Below are positions 8,178 through 16,578 of a stretch of DNA of 64,000 bases, piece by piece; position 1 is the first letter of the stretch; each line of letters starts with the position of its first letter. Below the pieces are notes generated by a model, which worked only from the letters and a program-made list of their open reading frames with translations, searched no databases and was not told the origin of the DNA. A program made the translations under genes and the position numbers. The stretch covers positions 1,426,001 through 1,490,000 of the forward strand of contig NZ_AP025737.1 in the NCBI RefSeq assembly GCF_023734115.1, given 5' to 3'. This DNA comes from Herbiconiux sp. L3-i23 (GTDB lineage: Bacteria > Actinomycetota > Actinomycetes > Actinomycetales > Microbacteriaceae).

Positions 8178-9059
8178 ATGCAGATCGGATTGCTGGGACT
8201 CGGCAAGATGGGCGGCGGCATGGCGCTGCGCCTCGCGCAGGGCGGCCACGACGTGCTCGGTGTCGACCTCTCGGAGGAGTCGCGTCGGCGTGCCGAGGAC
8301 AACGGCGCCCGCACCTTCGGCGACCTCCGGTCGATGCTCGCCGCCCTCGACGGACCTCGCATCGTGTGGGTCATGCTCCCTGCCGGTCGACTGACCCGCG
8401 AAGCGGTCACGACCCTCGCCGGCCTGCTCTCGGAGGGCGACCTCGTCATCGACGGCGGCAACAGCGACTTCCGTGACGCACCCGGCCACGTCGAGACGCT
8501 GTCGGCCCGCGGCATCCGCTTTGCCGACATCGGGGTGAGTGGCGGCCAGTGGGGCTGGCAGAACGGCTACGGGCTCATGGTCGGCTCCGACGAGCCCACC
8601 TACCGCGAGATCGTCCCGATTCTCGACTCCCTCGCGGCCGAGGGCGGCTACTCGCGGGTCGGCGATGTCGGTGCCGGACACCTGGTGAAGGCCATCCACA
8701 ACGGCATCCAGTACGGGGTGCTCCAGGCCTACGCCGAGGGTTTCGCGCTGCTGAAGGCGCACCCCGAGGTCGACACGGTCGCCGCGATGTCGGCGTGGCA
8801 GGGCGGTAGTTCGATCCGGTCGTGGCTGCTCGAGCAGACCGTCGAAGCGCTCAAGGAGAACCCGACCCTCGACGGCGTCGGGTCGCAGGTGTCCGACTCG
8901 GGAATGGGGCGCTGGACCGCCGAAGAGGCGATCCGTCTCGCGGTGCCGACCCCCGTGCTGACCGCCGGGCTGCACGCGCGATTCGCGAGCCGCGCCGACG
9001 ACGACGCCGCGAAGCTGCTCGTCGCGGCCCGGGGCCGTATTGGCGGGCAGAAGTCGTGA
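8178..9059 (+). CDS. 6-phosphogluconate dehydrogenase-like, decarboxylating, short form
   Basis: This 293-residue enzyme belongs to the short GndA/YqeC class of NAD(P)+-dependent 6-phosphogluconate dehydrogenases. It oxidises and decarboxylates an aldonate-6-phosphate to a pentulose-5-phosphate. It shows the Rossmann start MQIGLLGLGKMGGGMA, the substrate loop DIGVSGGQWGWQNGYG, and the catalytic lysine and His-Asn in HLVKAIHNGIQYG. The long C-terminal domain of the classical enzyme is absent, as usual for this class. It overlaps the SIS isomerase gene by four bases (GTGA), so the two are coupled. The physiological substrate may be 6-phosphogluconate or an analogue made by the nearby FGGY kinase. 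Confidence 0.88.
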   Translation: MQIGLLGLGKMGGGMALRLAQGGHDVLGVDLSEESRRRAEDNGARTFGDLRSMLAALDGPRIVWVMLPAGRLTREAVTTLAGLLSEGDLVIDGGNSDFRDAPGHVETLSARGIRFADIGVSGGQWGWQNGYGLMVGSDEPTYREIVPILDSLAAEGGYSRVGDVGAGHLVKAIHNGIQYGVLQAYAEGFALLKAHPEVDTVAAMSAWQGGSSIRSWLLEQTVEALKENPTLDGVGSQVSDSGMGRWTAEEAIRLAVPTPVLTAGLHARFASRADDDAAKLLVAARGRIGGQKS

Positions 9060-9592
9060 GCCCGGTGTCGGCCTACGCCCGATCGAACGTCGAGGAGCTG
9101 GCCGCCGTCGTCGCCGAGCTCGATGACGCCGCCCTCGACGCACTCGTTGACGCGATCGTCGCCGCACCCCGCGTCTACTTCACCGGCATCGGGCGGTCGG
9201 GTCTGTCGGCGCGGGCGATCGCGATGCGGCTGATGCACATCGGCATCCACGCGTTCGTGGTCGGCGAGGTGGCGACGCCCGGCATCGGCGCGGGCGACCT
9301 GCTCGTCGCGTTCACGTCGAGCGGGCGCGGATCGGTGCAGGCTCAGGCGGATGTCGCGTCGTCGGTCGGTGCTTGGATTGCGACGTTCACCACGAAGGAG
9401 AACGAGTTGACGGCCCGGTCGGTGGCGTCCGTGATCCTGCCCGCCCGCACCGTGGTGGCGACGCAGCAGCATGCCGGCTCATTGTTCGAGCAGGCCTGCC
9501 TCGTCGTGGGCGACGCGATCTGCCGCGCGGTTCAGGAGCGCCTCGGCGTTCCTACCGAGGAACTCGACCGCCGCCACGCGAACCTCCAGTAG
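9056..9592 (+). CDS. SIS-domain sugar-phosphate isomerase, 6-phospho-3-hexuloisomerase-like
   Basis: This 178-residue single-SIS-domain protein matches the size of 6-phospho-3-hexuloisomerase (HxlB/PHI). The phosphosugar-binding loops are visible as YFTGIGRSGLSARAIAMRL and LVAFTSSGRGSVQ. The GTG start at 9056 overlaps the dehydrogenase stop. No hexulose-phosphate synthase partner is present, so a ribulose-monophosphate role is not supported. Acting after the decarboxylating dehydrogenase, it may interconvert the released pentulose-phosphate with an aldose-phosphate. That step is inferred. Confidence 0.8.
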   Translation: MSPVSAYARSNVEELAAVVAELDDAALDALVDAIVAAPRVYFTGIGRSGLSARAIAMRLMHIGIHAFVVGEVATPGIGAGDLLVAFTSSGRGSVQAQADVASSVGAWIATFTTKENELTARSVASVILPARTVVATQQHAGSLFEQACLVVGDAICRAVQERLGVPTEELDRRHANLQ

Positions 9593-9602
9593 CGGGCCGT
9601 CC

Positions 9603-9715
9603 CTTCGTATCGCTGCGCTCAACGGGCGGTTGGTACTTCAGTCGCCCGTTGAGCGAAACGATACGCAGACGGCGGCGGGCCGGCACATCCGTCGCCCGCC
9701 GCGCGGAGCGATACG
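9603..9715. repeat. three family A repeats, two as an inverted pair
   Basis: A plus-orientation copy (9603-9629) faces a minus-orientation copy (about 9642-9668), giving a roughly 25-bp hairpin directly after the SIS gene. A third, diverged minus-orientation copy lies at about 9692-9715. The inverted pair could act as the terminator of the dehydrogenase-isomerase transcript. Confidence 0.85.
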
Positions 9716-9767
9716 ACGACGGCGGCGGGGTGAGGAGTGGCGCAGGGGAGAGGCGTAGCGTGCCCGC

Positions 9768-10592
9768 ATGACTGAGATGACTCGCGTATCCGACGGCTTC
9801 TCGCTCGCTGACGTCGACCCCGACAGCACGCCCGGCTTCGACGGCGGCAAAGCAGAGGGCGAAACCGCGCTCAGAGACGGCGTCGACGAGCTGTCCGAAC
9901 TGCAGGAGCGGCTCTTCGCCGCCAGCCGCGCGGGCGACACACGCAACGTGCTGCTCGTGATCCAGGCGATGGATACCGCCGGCAAGGGCGGCATCGTGCG
10001 GCACGTCGTCGGGCAGGTCGACCCGCAAGGCGTGGCGCTGCGGTCATTCAAGGCGCCCACCGACGAGGAGCGCTCGCATCACTTCCTGTGGCGCATCGAA
10101 CGAGCGCTGCCCGGGCCGGGGATGATCGGCGTGTTCGACCGATCCCACTACGAGGACGTGCTCATCGGCCGTGTCCGTCAACTCGCGCCCGCCGACGAGA
10201 TCGAGCGGCGGTACGGCGAGATCGTCGACTTCGAGCAGCGCATCGTCGACAGCGGCACCGAGCTGATCAAGGTCATGCTGCACATCTCGCCCGATGAGCA
10301 GAAGAAGCGGCTGCAGGAACGGCTCGACCGGCCGGACAAGTACTGGAAGTTCAACCCCGGCGACATCGACGAACGCAGCCAGTGGGACGCCTACATGGAG
10401 GCCTACCAGATTGCGTTGACCCGCACCTCGACCGAGCGGGCGCCCTGGTACGTCGTTCCGGCCAACCGCAAGTGGTACGCACGGCTCGCGGTCCAGCGCC
10501 TGCTGACCGACGCTCTGCGGCGCATCGACCCGCAGTGGCCGGACGCCGACTTCGATGTCGAGCACGAGAGGGCACGACTCGCCGCTAGCTGA
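9768..10592 (+). CDS. ppk2: polyphosphate kinase 2 family phosphotransferase
   Basis: This 274-residue P-loop kinase uses inorganic polyphosphate to phosphorylate nucleotides. Walker A is QAMDTAGKGGIVRHV (about residue 66) and Walker B is IGVFDRSHYEDVL. The lid arginines are in KKRLQERLDRPDKYWKF. The sequence style fits the PPK2 group annotated as polyphosphate:nucleotide phosphotransferase; whether AMP or ADP is preferred cannot be read here. It is a single gene behind a family A repeat cluster, with the downstream VOC gene 87 bases away. Confidence 0.93.
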   Translation: MTEMTRVSDGFSLADVDPDSTPGFDGGKAEGETALRDGVDELSELQERLFAASRAGDTRNVLLVIQAMDTAGKGGIVRHVVGQVDPQGVALRSFKAPTDEERSHHFLWRIERALPGPGMIGVFDRSHYEDVLIGRVRQLAPADEIERRYGEIVDFEQRIVDSGTELIKVMLHISPDEQKKRLQERLDRPDKYWKFNPGDIDERSQWDAYMEAYQIALTRTSTERAPWYVVPANRKWYARLAVQRLLTDALRRIDPQWPDADFDVEHERARLAAS

Positions 10593-10679
10593 AAGCCGAC
10601 GTTCAGTGGCCGAACGTGCGCTGACACTGTCCACCAGGCTCGCCAGGGTGGAGACGAACCCCGAGCGAAGGAGCCCGCC

Positions 10680-11141
10680 GTGATCGAGAACGTCTTCATC
10701 AACCTGCCCGTGACCGACCTCGAACGGTCGAAAGCGTTCTACAGCGCGCTGGGATGGGAGAACAACGCCGACTTCTCCGACGCGAACGCCGCCAGCTTCC
10801 AGGCGTCCGACAACATCTACGTGATGGTGCTGAACCACGACCACTACCGCAACTTCACCCCGAAGCCGATCGCCGATCCGTCGGTGTCCGGCGTGATCAA
10901 CTCGTTGGGGGTGTCTGAGACCGCGGGGGTCGACGAGCTGGTCGAGAAGGCGATCGCCGCGGGTGCCACCGAGAACAAGGCGCAAGACTACGGCTTCATG
11001 CGCACCCGCTCGTTCGACGACCCCGATGGCCACACCTGGGAAGTGATGTGGATGGATCCCATCGCGCAGTCCGGTGACTGGGAAGCAGTGCAGGCCAAGT
11101 ACCCGGACATGCCTCCCATGCCGGGCGCCGAGACCGCGTAG
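10680..11141 (+). CDS. VOC superfamily (glyoxalase/bleomycin-resistance-like) protein
   Basis: This 153-residue protein starts with GTG at 10680 behind a GAAGGAG ribosome site. It has the two beta-alpha-beta-beta-beta modules of the VOC fold: IENVFINLPVTDLERSKAFY at the N-terminus and a C-terminal RSFDDPDGHTWEVMWMD. The last carries the usual metal-ligand His and Glu positions. It resembles the PhnB/3-demethylubiquinone-like VOC subgroup, which has no fixed reaction. It probably binds a metal and a small ligand; no neighbour indicates the substrate. Confidence 0.85.
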   Translation: MIENVFINLPVTDLERSKAFYSALGWENNADFSDANAASFQASDNIYVMVLNHDHYRNFTPKPIADPSVSGVINSLGVSETAGVDELVEKAIAAGATENKAQDYGFMRTRSFDDPDGHTWEVMWMDPIAQSGDWEAVQAKYPDMPPMPGAETA

Positions 11142-11149
11142 CCGGCTCT

Positions 11150-12271
11150 CTAGAGGGGTGCCCGCGGGACGTCCTGGTGTCCCGCCGCGTGCAGGATCGC
11201 GTGACACGCGGCATCCACACCGTGCGCCGCCCGCAGCCGTGAGCGGATCGCCTCCGCTGACCGCCGATAGTCGGGCCGCTTCAGCAGGGTCGTGACCGCC
11301 TCGGCGATCATGGAGGGCGCCGCGTGCTTCCGCAGCACGATCCCCGCCCCCGCCCGTTCGACCGCGCGTCCGACCAGCGGCTGGTCGATGCGGGTGTCGC
11401 ACGGGATGATCACCATCGGTTTGCCGTTCATCAGCGACCGCATCGTCGTCGAGTGACCGCCGTGACCGATGACGGCACTGACGGTCGGCAGCACGGTCGC
11501 GTGCGACGCCGACGCCACGAGTTCAGTGTTCACACCGGCGCGGAGGCGGGTCGCGTCGATCGCGGGACCGGTCGTCGCGAGAACCGTGATCGGAAGATGC
11601 GCGACGGCATCGAGGATGCGCTGCAGCACCGCGGCCTGGCCGGGCGCCGCGACCGTGCTGAGGCTGACGAGGAGACGAGGGAGCGGGGTGGATGTCTCGC
11701 TCGAGTCCCATGGCTGGCGCTCGGCAGGCCCGGTCCAGATGAAGTTCGGCGGGAACTCTCGCCGGGATGCGGGATCGAGGAGGCGATCCGATGTCACGAG
11801 GACAGAGTTCGCCGACGCCCAAGCGTCGCGTGCGCGCACGCCTTGCAGTGAGGTGAGGGCGGTGACCGCGCGGTTGCGGAGGAAGAACTCCGCCAGGGTG
11901 TGCATCAGGACCACGACTGGGACCCGGCCCCGCACCGCCCGGGAGATGGAGGCGGGGATAAGAGCGTCCATCACGACCACATCGGCCGGGGTGCCGGCCA
12001 GTTCGTCGGCGAGATCGTCGGCGTAGCCGGGATCGGAGAGCAGGCGGGCGAACGCGAGCGCGCCCTTCGCGCCGGACGTCGTGCGCGGGTACCAGCCGCG
12101 AGCACGACGGTAGGGGGCTGCGTCGAGGTCGTCGGCGGCGAGCGTTTCGATCTGCGTCGGCGCCGCGAGGAAGCGGACCGCGTGGCCGCGGCGGAGGAGT
12201 TCGTGGGCGATCGGGATCACCGGGGCGACGTTGCCGCCGCCGTCGAGCGTGAGGAAGAGGATGTGTGCCAT
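11150..12271 (-). CDS. GT1 (MGT-like) nucleotide-sugar glycosyltransferase
   Basis: This 373-residue GT-B fold enzyme would transfer a sugar from a nucleotide donor to a small-molecule acceptor. The N-terminal acceptor domain starts ILFLTLDGGGNVAPVIPIAHEL. The donor-binding signature is VIGHGGHSTTMRSLMNGKPM, then IIPCDTRIDQPLVGRAVE near residue 290. It converges with the VOC gene, with only 8 bases between the stops. It stands alone between repeat family C and the VOC gene, so the acceptor is unknown. Confidence 0.85.
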   Translation of the reverse strand: MAHILFLTLDGGGNVAPVIPIAHELLRRGHAVRFLAAPTQIETLAADDLDAAPYRRARGWYPRTTSGAKGALAFARLLSDPGYADDLADELAGTPADVVVMDALIPASISRAVRGRVPVVVLMHTLAEFFLRNRAVTALTSLQGVRARDAWASANSVLVTSDRLLDPASRREFPPNFIWTGPAERQPWDSSETSTPLPRLLVSLSTVAAPGQAAVLQRILDAVAHLPITVLATTGPAIDATRLRAGVNTELVASASHATVLPTVSAVIGHGGHSTTMRSLMNGKPMVIIPCDTRIDQPLVGRAVERAGAGIVLRKHAAPSMIAEAVTTLLKRPDYRRSAEAIRSRLRAAHGVDAACHAILHAAGHQDVPRAPL

Positions 12272-12308
12272 GCGGGTGGCCGCTTCGGGGTGTGAAGAGA
12301 GTGCGAGT

Positions 12309-12449
12309 CGGTCGTTGAGTGGTGCGAAGCGGGTTTCGAAACGGGTCGAGTAGCGCTTCGAATCGAGCCGCAGCGGTGTGCTCTCGATAAGCTCCTTCGT
12401 CGCTACTCGAGCCGTTTCGATACGCGCTGGCGCGCCTACTCAACGACCG
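12309..12449. repeat. family C inverted-repeat element
   Basis: A 141-bp element is bounded by CGGTCGTTGAGT and its exact complement ACTCAACGACCG. Inside are further inverted pieces such as GTTTCGAAAC and CGTTTCGATACG. It is distinct from families A and B, though the CTCAAC core is shared. It lies just downstream of the alpha/beta hydrolase gene. Similar TTTCGATACG/CTCAACGACCGG elements are common in Microbacteriaceae intergenic DNA (background knowledge). Confidence 0.7.
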
Positions 12450-12458
12450 GCTAAGGCA

Positions 12459-13283
12459 TTAGGACTTGAGCCACTCCAGGAGGTCGGCGTTGATCGTCGC
12501 CGCCTCCGTTGTTGGCATGCCATGGGGGAAACCGGCGTACGTCTTCAGGGTGCCGTTCTGCACCAGCTTCGCCGAGAGCGGGCCCGAGTCCTCGTAGGGG
12601 ACGACCTGGTCGTCGTCTCCGTGCATGACGAGCGTGGGCACCGAGATCTTCTTCAGGTCGTCGGTGAAGTCCGTCTGCGAGAACGCGACGACACCGTCGT
12701 AGTGAGCCTTCGCGCCGCCCATCATGCCCTGACGCCACCAGTTCGCGATGATCGCCTCCGACGGCTCGCGGTCCGGCCGGTTGTAGCCGTAGAACTGCTG
12801 CGACGGCAGCTCCCGGTAGAACTCCGAACGACGCGTCGCGACCTGCTCCTGGATGCCGTCGAACACCTCCTTCGGCAGACCGCCGGGGTTGTTCTCGGTC
12901 TTCACCATGATGGGCGGCACCGCGCTGATCAGCACCGCGCGGGCGACGCGGCTCTCGCCGTGCTGGCCGATGTAGTGCGCGACCTCGCCGCCGCCGGTCG
13001 AGTGACCGACGTGGATGGCGTCGTGCAGGTCGAGGTGCTCGGTGAGGGCTGCGAGGTCGGCGGCGTAGTGGTCCATGTCGTGGCCGCCGCTCGTCTGCGT
13101 CGACCGGCCGTGACCACGGCGGTCGTGCGCGATGACCCGGTAGCCGTTGGCCAGGAAGAACATCATCTGCGCATCCCAGTCGTCGGCCGACAGCGGCCAG
13201 CCATGACTGAAGACGATGGGCTGCCCCTCGCCCCAGTCCTTGAAGAAGATCTCCGTACCGTCTTGCGTGGTGATGAAACCCAT
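12459..13283 (-). CDS. alpha/beta hydrolase, non-heme chloroperoxidase/arylesterase type
   Basis: This 274-residue cytosolic hydrolase starts [18 protein letters not shown] at 13283 behind GGGAGAAG. The oxyanion region is [12 protein letters not shown], the nucleophile elbow GHSTGGG (Ser), the acid [10 protein letters not shown] (Asp) and the base GFPHGMP (His), so the triad is complete. The combination matches cofactor-free perhydrolases/chloroperoxidases, whose natural substrates are usually esters. It is monocistronic, divergent from the SGNH-GAF gene and followed by repeat C. Confidence 0.88.
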   Translation of the reverse strand: MGFITTQDGTEIFFKDWGEGQPIVFSHGWPLSADDWDAQMMFFLANGYRVIAHDRRGHGRSTQTSGGHDMDHYAADLAALTEHLDLHDAIHVGHSTGGGEVAHYIGQHGESRVARAVLISAVPPIMVKTENNPGGLPKEVFDGIQEQVATRRSEFYRELPSQQFYGYNRPDREPSEAIIANWWRQGMMGGAKAHYDGVVAFSQTDFTDDLKKISVPTLVMHGDDDQVVPYEDSGPLSAKLVQNGTLKTYAGFPHGMPTTEAATINADLLEWLKS

Positions 13284-13629
13284 TGCTTCTCCCAGAGGTG
13301 ATGTGTGGATCGAACCGCTGTGTGAGAAACGCTGCGCGGCAGCATGGTGGTGCTTCGCCTCTGGCTCGGCCGCCGCAGCCACGTCGCCTGCCCGAGAAGG
13401 TAGCGCTCTCACCGTCGTCGGCGCTAGAGCAGATCGCCAACGGCGCCGGGCGCGGCGGTGAACACTGCGGGCCGGACGCCGCGGGGTTCCGGGGGATCGG
13501 GGGCGCCGACGCGGCGAGGCGCGCTCCCTAACGGGGGCGTCGGCGTGGCGACGCAGCGGGATCTCCGCCGGGGCCTAGTGTCCGTCGAGAGGTCGCGCCG
13601 TCGATGGTCGCCTCGGTGAGGAGAGCGGC
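13284..13629. other. 346-bp divergent intergenic region
   Basis: The region separates the divergent hydrolase and SGNH-GAF genes and must hold both promoters. A 9-bp inverted repeat, CGCCGACGC (13504-13512) with GCGTCGGCG (13537-13545), is visible. I see no convincing -35/-10 pair or gene. Confidence 0.5.
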
Positions 13630-14862
13630 GTGGCCCTCTACGAGATCCTTCGTCCTGTCGCGTCGTTCTGGTACGCCTACCACTTGACCCGTGGTGCCGA
13701 CATCCCGCAGCCGCGGACCTCGCCGACGGCGTCGTCCGGTGCGGGAACCCCCGCCCGAATCCTGCTCCTCGGCAACGGGCCTGCGCATGGATGGGGCGTC
13801 GTCTCGCACCAGCTGGCCCTCACCGGCGCCCTCGCCAACCGGCTCGGAGCGCGATGCGGTCGCGCCGCGCGGGTCGACTACGTCGGCGAAGAGATGATGA
13901 ACGCGGCGGCCGCCCCCGCGTGGCTGCGTCGCGCCGACCTCGCCACCTACGACGCCGTCGTCGTCGTCATGGGGATGAGCGACGCGGTGCGTCTCACCCC
14001 GGTGCCGCAGTGGACGGCGTCGATGCGCACGGTGCTCGGAGCGCTGCGGGCGGGGCTGCCCGAGACGTCGCCGATCCTCGTCGCCGAGATCCAGGCCGTA
14101 CGGTCGGTGCCCGTCTACGACTCGCTCCTCGGCGGCGTCGGCCAGCGTCACGCGGACAGGTTGAACGAGGCCACCCGCACGCTCGTCACCGAGTTCGAGC
14201 GCACCTGGCCGTTCGAGCTCGGCGAGCCCGCACCGCGGCATGGCGGGGCGCTCGGCAGCACGGCGCTCTACAGCGACTGGGCCGACGTCATCGTCGACGC
14301 GATCGTCCCTGTTCTTCCGGTCGACTGCGCCACCGGACGTGACGCTGTGCCGTCGGCGCCCGCGTGGGCGGGGCTCGAACGGGCGAAGCTGATGGCGAGC
14401 GGCGCGCCCGACTCCGAACTCGCCCGCATCACCGCCGCCGCCCGTAAAGCGTTCAAGGTGCCGGTCGCCGGCGTCAGCCTCCTCGAAGGCGACGAGGTGC
14501 ACTACCTCGGCGCCGGGCAGCCGGTCGCGATCCCCAGCGAATACGCGCACTGCACCCTCGTCGTCGAGAACGGGGCGCCCCTCGTCGTGCAGCGCTCAAG
14601 CCTCGACTCCCGGTTCCGCGGCAACCCCGTCATCGACCTCACCAAGGGCGACTTCTACGCCGGTCACCCGCTGTACTCGTCGTCGGGCGACGCGATCGGA
14701 TCGTTCTGCCTCATGGGAACCGCGCCTCGTCGGATGTCGCCCGCCGCGATGGAGCGGCTCGGCCAGTTCGCGGCGATGGCGCAGATCGAGCTCTGGAAGC
14801 TCGAGGCGGCGGCCCCTGACGCGGTCGGCGTCACCGACGTGCAAGAGCCTGAGCTGGCGTAG
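13630..14862 (+). CDS. fusion of a degenerate SGNH-hydrolase-like domain and a GAF domain
   Basis: This 410-residue protein has two parts. Residues about 42-230 look like an SGNH/GDSL hydrolase fold (ARILLLGNGPAHGWGV, then VVVVMGMSDAVRL). The block I Ser is replaced (GNG instead of GDS), block III reads GMSD instead of GxND, and the usual C-terminal Asp-x-x-His is not evident (YSDWADVIVDAI). Residues about 255-395 form a GAF domain with RKAFKVPVAGVSLLEGDEV and GSFCLMGTAPRRM. The fusion probably senses a small ligand rather than hydrolysing an ester. It starts with GTG at 13630, stands alone, and converges on the next gene across repeats. No enzyme activity is claimed. Confidence 0.7.
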   Translation: MALYEILRPVASFWYAYHLTRGADIPQPRTSPTASSGAGTPARILLLGNGPAHGWGVVSHQLALTGALANRLGARCGRAARVDYVGEEMMNAAAAPAWLRRADLATYDAVVVVMGMSDAVRLTPVPQWTASMRTVLGALRAGLPETSPILVAEIQAVRSVPVYDSLLGGVGQRHADRLNEATRTLVTEFERTWPFELGEPAPRHGGALGSTALYSDWADVIVDAIVPVLPVDCATGRDAVPSAPAWAGLERAKLMASGAPDSELARITAAARKAFKVPVAGVSLLEGDEVHYLGAGQPVAIPSEYAHCTLVVENGAPLVVQRSSLDSRFRGNPVIDLTKGDFYAGHPLYSSSGDAIGSFCLMGTAPRRMSPAAMERLGQFAAMAQIELWKLEAAAPDAVGVTDVQEPELA

Positions 14863-14874
14863 GGACTGACTTCT

Positions 14875-14934
14875 TAGTGTCGCTCCGCTCAACGGGCGGG
14901 CGAGCGGTGCGCTCGTTGAGCGAAGCGATACGGA
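14875..14934. repeat. inverted pair of family A repeats
   Basis: A plus-orientation copy (about 14875-14900) faces a minus-orientation copy (about 14909-14934), forming a hairpin immediately after the SGNH-GAF stop. It could serve as a bidirectional terminator for the convergent genes. Confidence 0.8.
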
Positions 14935-14943
14935 GGATTGCAA

Positions 14944-15120
14944 CTCGTGTCGCATCGCGACGGGCCTGGCGGCCCTCCTCAGCGACCAGAGTGAGACCTG
15001 GTCATTGAGGAGGCCGTTCACGGCCGTCGCGAAATGACGGAGTTGCAGGTTCGCCGCTGTGGTGCACCTGGAACTCGTGTCGCATCGCGACGGGCCTGGC
15101 GGCCCTCCTCAGCGACCAGG
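14944..15120. repeat. family B: a lone right arm plus one complete copy
   Basis: A right arm (14944-14990, ending CCTCCTCAGCGACCAG) is followed by a complete B element (about 14999-15120). That element runs from CTGGTCATTGAGGAGGCCGT through a variable centre to a second right arm. It ends 7 bases before the stop of the membrane-protein gene on the minus strand. Confidence 0.85.
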
Positions 15121-15126
15121 TGGCGG

Positions 15127-16158
15127 TCAGAGGATGCCGAGCCAGGCGAGGAGGCCCACGGCCATCGACACGATCGGGAATGCCATCGACAGGATCGTGC
15201 CCGCGGACGGTCGGACGCGGAGGCGGCGGCCGGCGGAGGCGACGACCTGACGGTAGGCGTCGGCGTGGTCGTCCTGGTAGCGCGACGTCTGGCGTTGCAC
15301 CTTCGGCGCGAGCGCGTCGACGAGGGCGAGCACCGAGGCGAAGCGGCGCGGCCGCCACAGCTTCCACGGCGACCCCCGGTACAGCACCAGGCGGCTGCCG
15401 ACGAGTTCCACCTCGCAGTCCGACGCCACGTCGAGCAGCAGCGCCATCAGGTCGGGAGTGAACAGGTAGAGGGCGTCCCGCTCATAGCCTTCCGGGCAGA
15501 ACAGGGAGAAGGTCCGGTCGAAGTCTCCCTCGAGGCGCAGCCGCTGCGTCTGCAGGAATCGCGAGCCGGTCGTCCGCAGCACCCGCGAGCGGCGGTTGAG
15601 GAGAACGATGTGCGGCACCTCACGGTCGAGACGCAGACGCACGAAGCCCATCCGTCGCAGGGTGAAGCCGGGGATCGGGCCGAAGGTCCCCGCGTCGAAC
15701 TCGACGCCCCCGGCCTGAGGGGGCGAGCTGATCATGTCCGCCGTCATCCGGTTGTGCAGGATGTCGAGCGCGCTTCCGCCCGACCCGTAGATCGCCGACC
15801 GGTCCGCGTACTCGAGCCCATTGGCCGCCGCGGTGCGATCGAGGCGCACCTGGCGGGACGCGTTGCGCCAGATCAGCCACATCAGGAAGAGGGCGTAGGC
15901 GCCGGTGGCGATCAGGATCACGCCGTAGACGGAACGGTTCGCCTCCGGGCCGAGTCCCGCAAGCGGCAGGTAGATGTTGACCAGCACCGCCTGGCCGATG
16001 AGGTAGCCGCCGACGATCAGGGCGATCAGCCACCACTGGCGAGACGCCGGGACGCGGTGCGCCCGGTAGTAGCGCGACACGTCCGAGAGCGTCACCCGGC
16101 TGTGGAGCGCCGCGAGGTCGATGCGTCTGCCGGTGGCCGTCTCGGGCGTCTGCTGCAC
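15127..16158 (-). CDS. hypothetical membrane protein with three predicted helices
   Basis: I do not recognise this 343-residue protein. About 40 polar residues precede two close membrane helices (WWLIALIVGGYLIGQAVL and GVILIATGAYALFLMWLI). A soluble domain of about 200 residues rich in basic residues follows, with an LHNRMTADMI segment and repeated arginine strands. A C-terminal helix (AFPIVSMAVGLLAWLGI) ends the chain. The layout suggests a membrane-anchored cytosolic domain. It is flanked on both sides by family B repeats, which isolates it transcriptionally. Confidence 0.6.
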   Translation of the reverse strand: MQQTPETATGRRIDLAALHSRVTLSDVSRYYRAHRVPASRQWWLIALIVGGYLIGQAVLVNIYLPLAGLGPEANRSVYGVILIATGAYALFLMWLIWRNASRQVRLDRTAAANGLEYADRSAIYGSGGSALDILHNRMTADMISSPPQAGGVEFDAGTFGPIPGFTLRRMGFVRLRLDREVPHIVLLNRRSRVLRTTGSRFLQTQRLRLEGDFDRTFSLFCPEGYERDALYLFTPDLMALLLDVASDCEVELVGSRLVLYRGSPWKLWRPRRFASVLALVDALAPKVQRQTSRYQDDHADAYRQVVASAGRRLRVRPSAGTILSMAFPIVSMAVGLLAWLGIL

Positions 16159-16189
16159 GCAACGACCCTACGGCGCGGGCGGTTCTCCT

Positions 16190-16572
16190 CTGGTCATTGA
16201 GGAGGCCGTTCACGGCCGTCGCGAAATGACGCGGGCTGCAGGTTCCCCACAGTGGCGCACCTGGAACTCGTGTCGCATCGCGACGGGCCTGGCGGCCCTC
16301 CTCAGCGACCAGGTTGCGATCTGGTCATTGAGGAGGCCGTTCACGGCCGTCGCGAAATGACGCGGGCTGCGGATTCCCCACAGTGGCGCACCTGGAACTC
16401 GTGTCACATCGCGACGGGCCTGGCGGCCCTCCTCAGCGACCAGGTTGCGATCTGGTCATTGAGGAGGCCGTTCACGGGCGTCGCGAAACGACGCGGGCTG
16501 CGGATTCCCCACAGTGGCGCACCTGGAACTCGTGTCGCACCGCGACGGGCCTGGCGGCCCTCCTCAGCGACC
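16190..16572. repeat. family B, exact triple tandem with 131-bp period
   Basis: Three copies start at 16190, 16321 and 16452, so the period is exactly 131 bp. Each copy is an imperfect long hairpin with left arm CTGGTCATTGAGGAGGCCGT and right arm ending CCTCCTCAGCGACC(A/G)G. Copies differ by a few substitutions (for example TCGCAT, TCACAT and TCGCAC near the right arm), so they are homogenised but not identical. The array fills the gap between the ABC ATPase stop and the start of the membrane-protein gene. Confidence 0.92.
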
Positions 16573-16578
16573 GGGCCA

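Noticed and set aside
12459-13440. Alternative longer start for the alpha/beta hydrolase (to 13412)
   Set aside because: The extra N-terminus is low-complexity, whereas ATG 13283 has a ribosome site and gives the normal family start MGFITTQDG.
16190-16572. Possible CRISPR array because of regular tandem repeats
   Set aside because: The period is 131 bp, the centres are similar between copies instead of unique spacers, and no cas genes are present.
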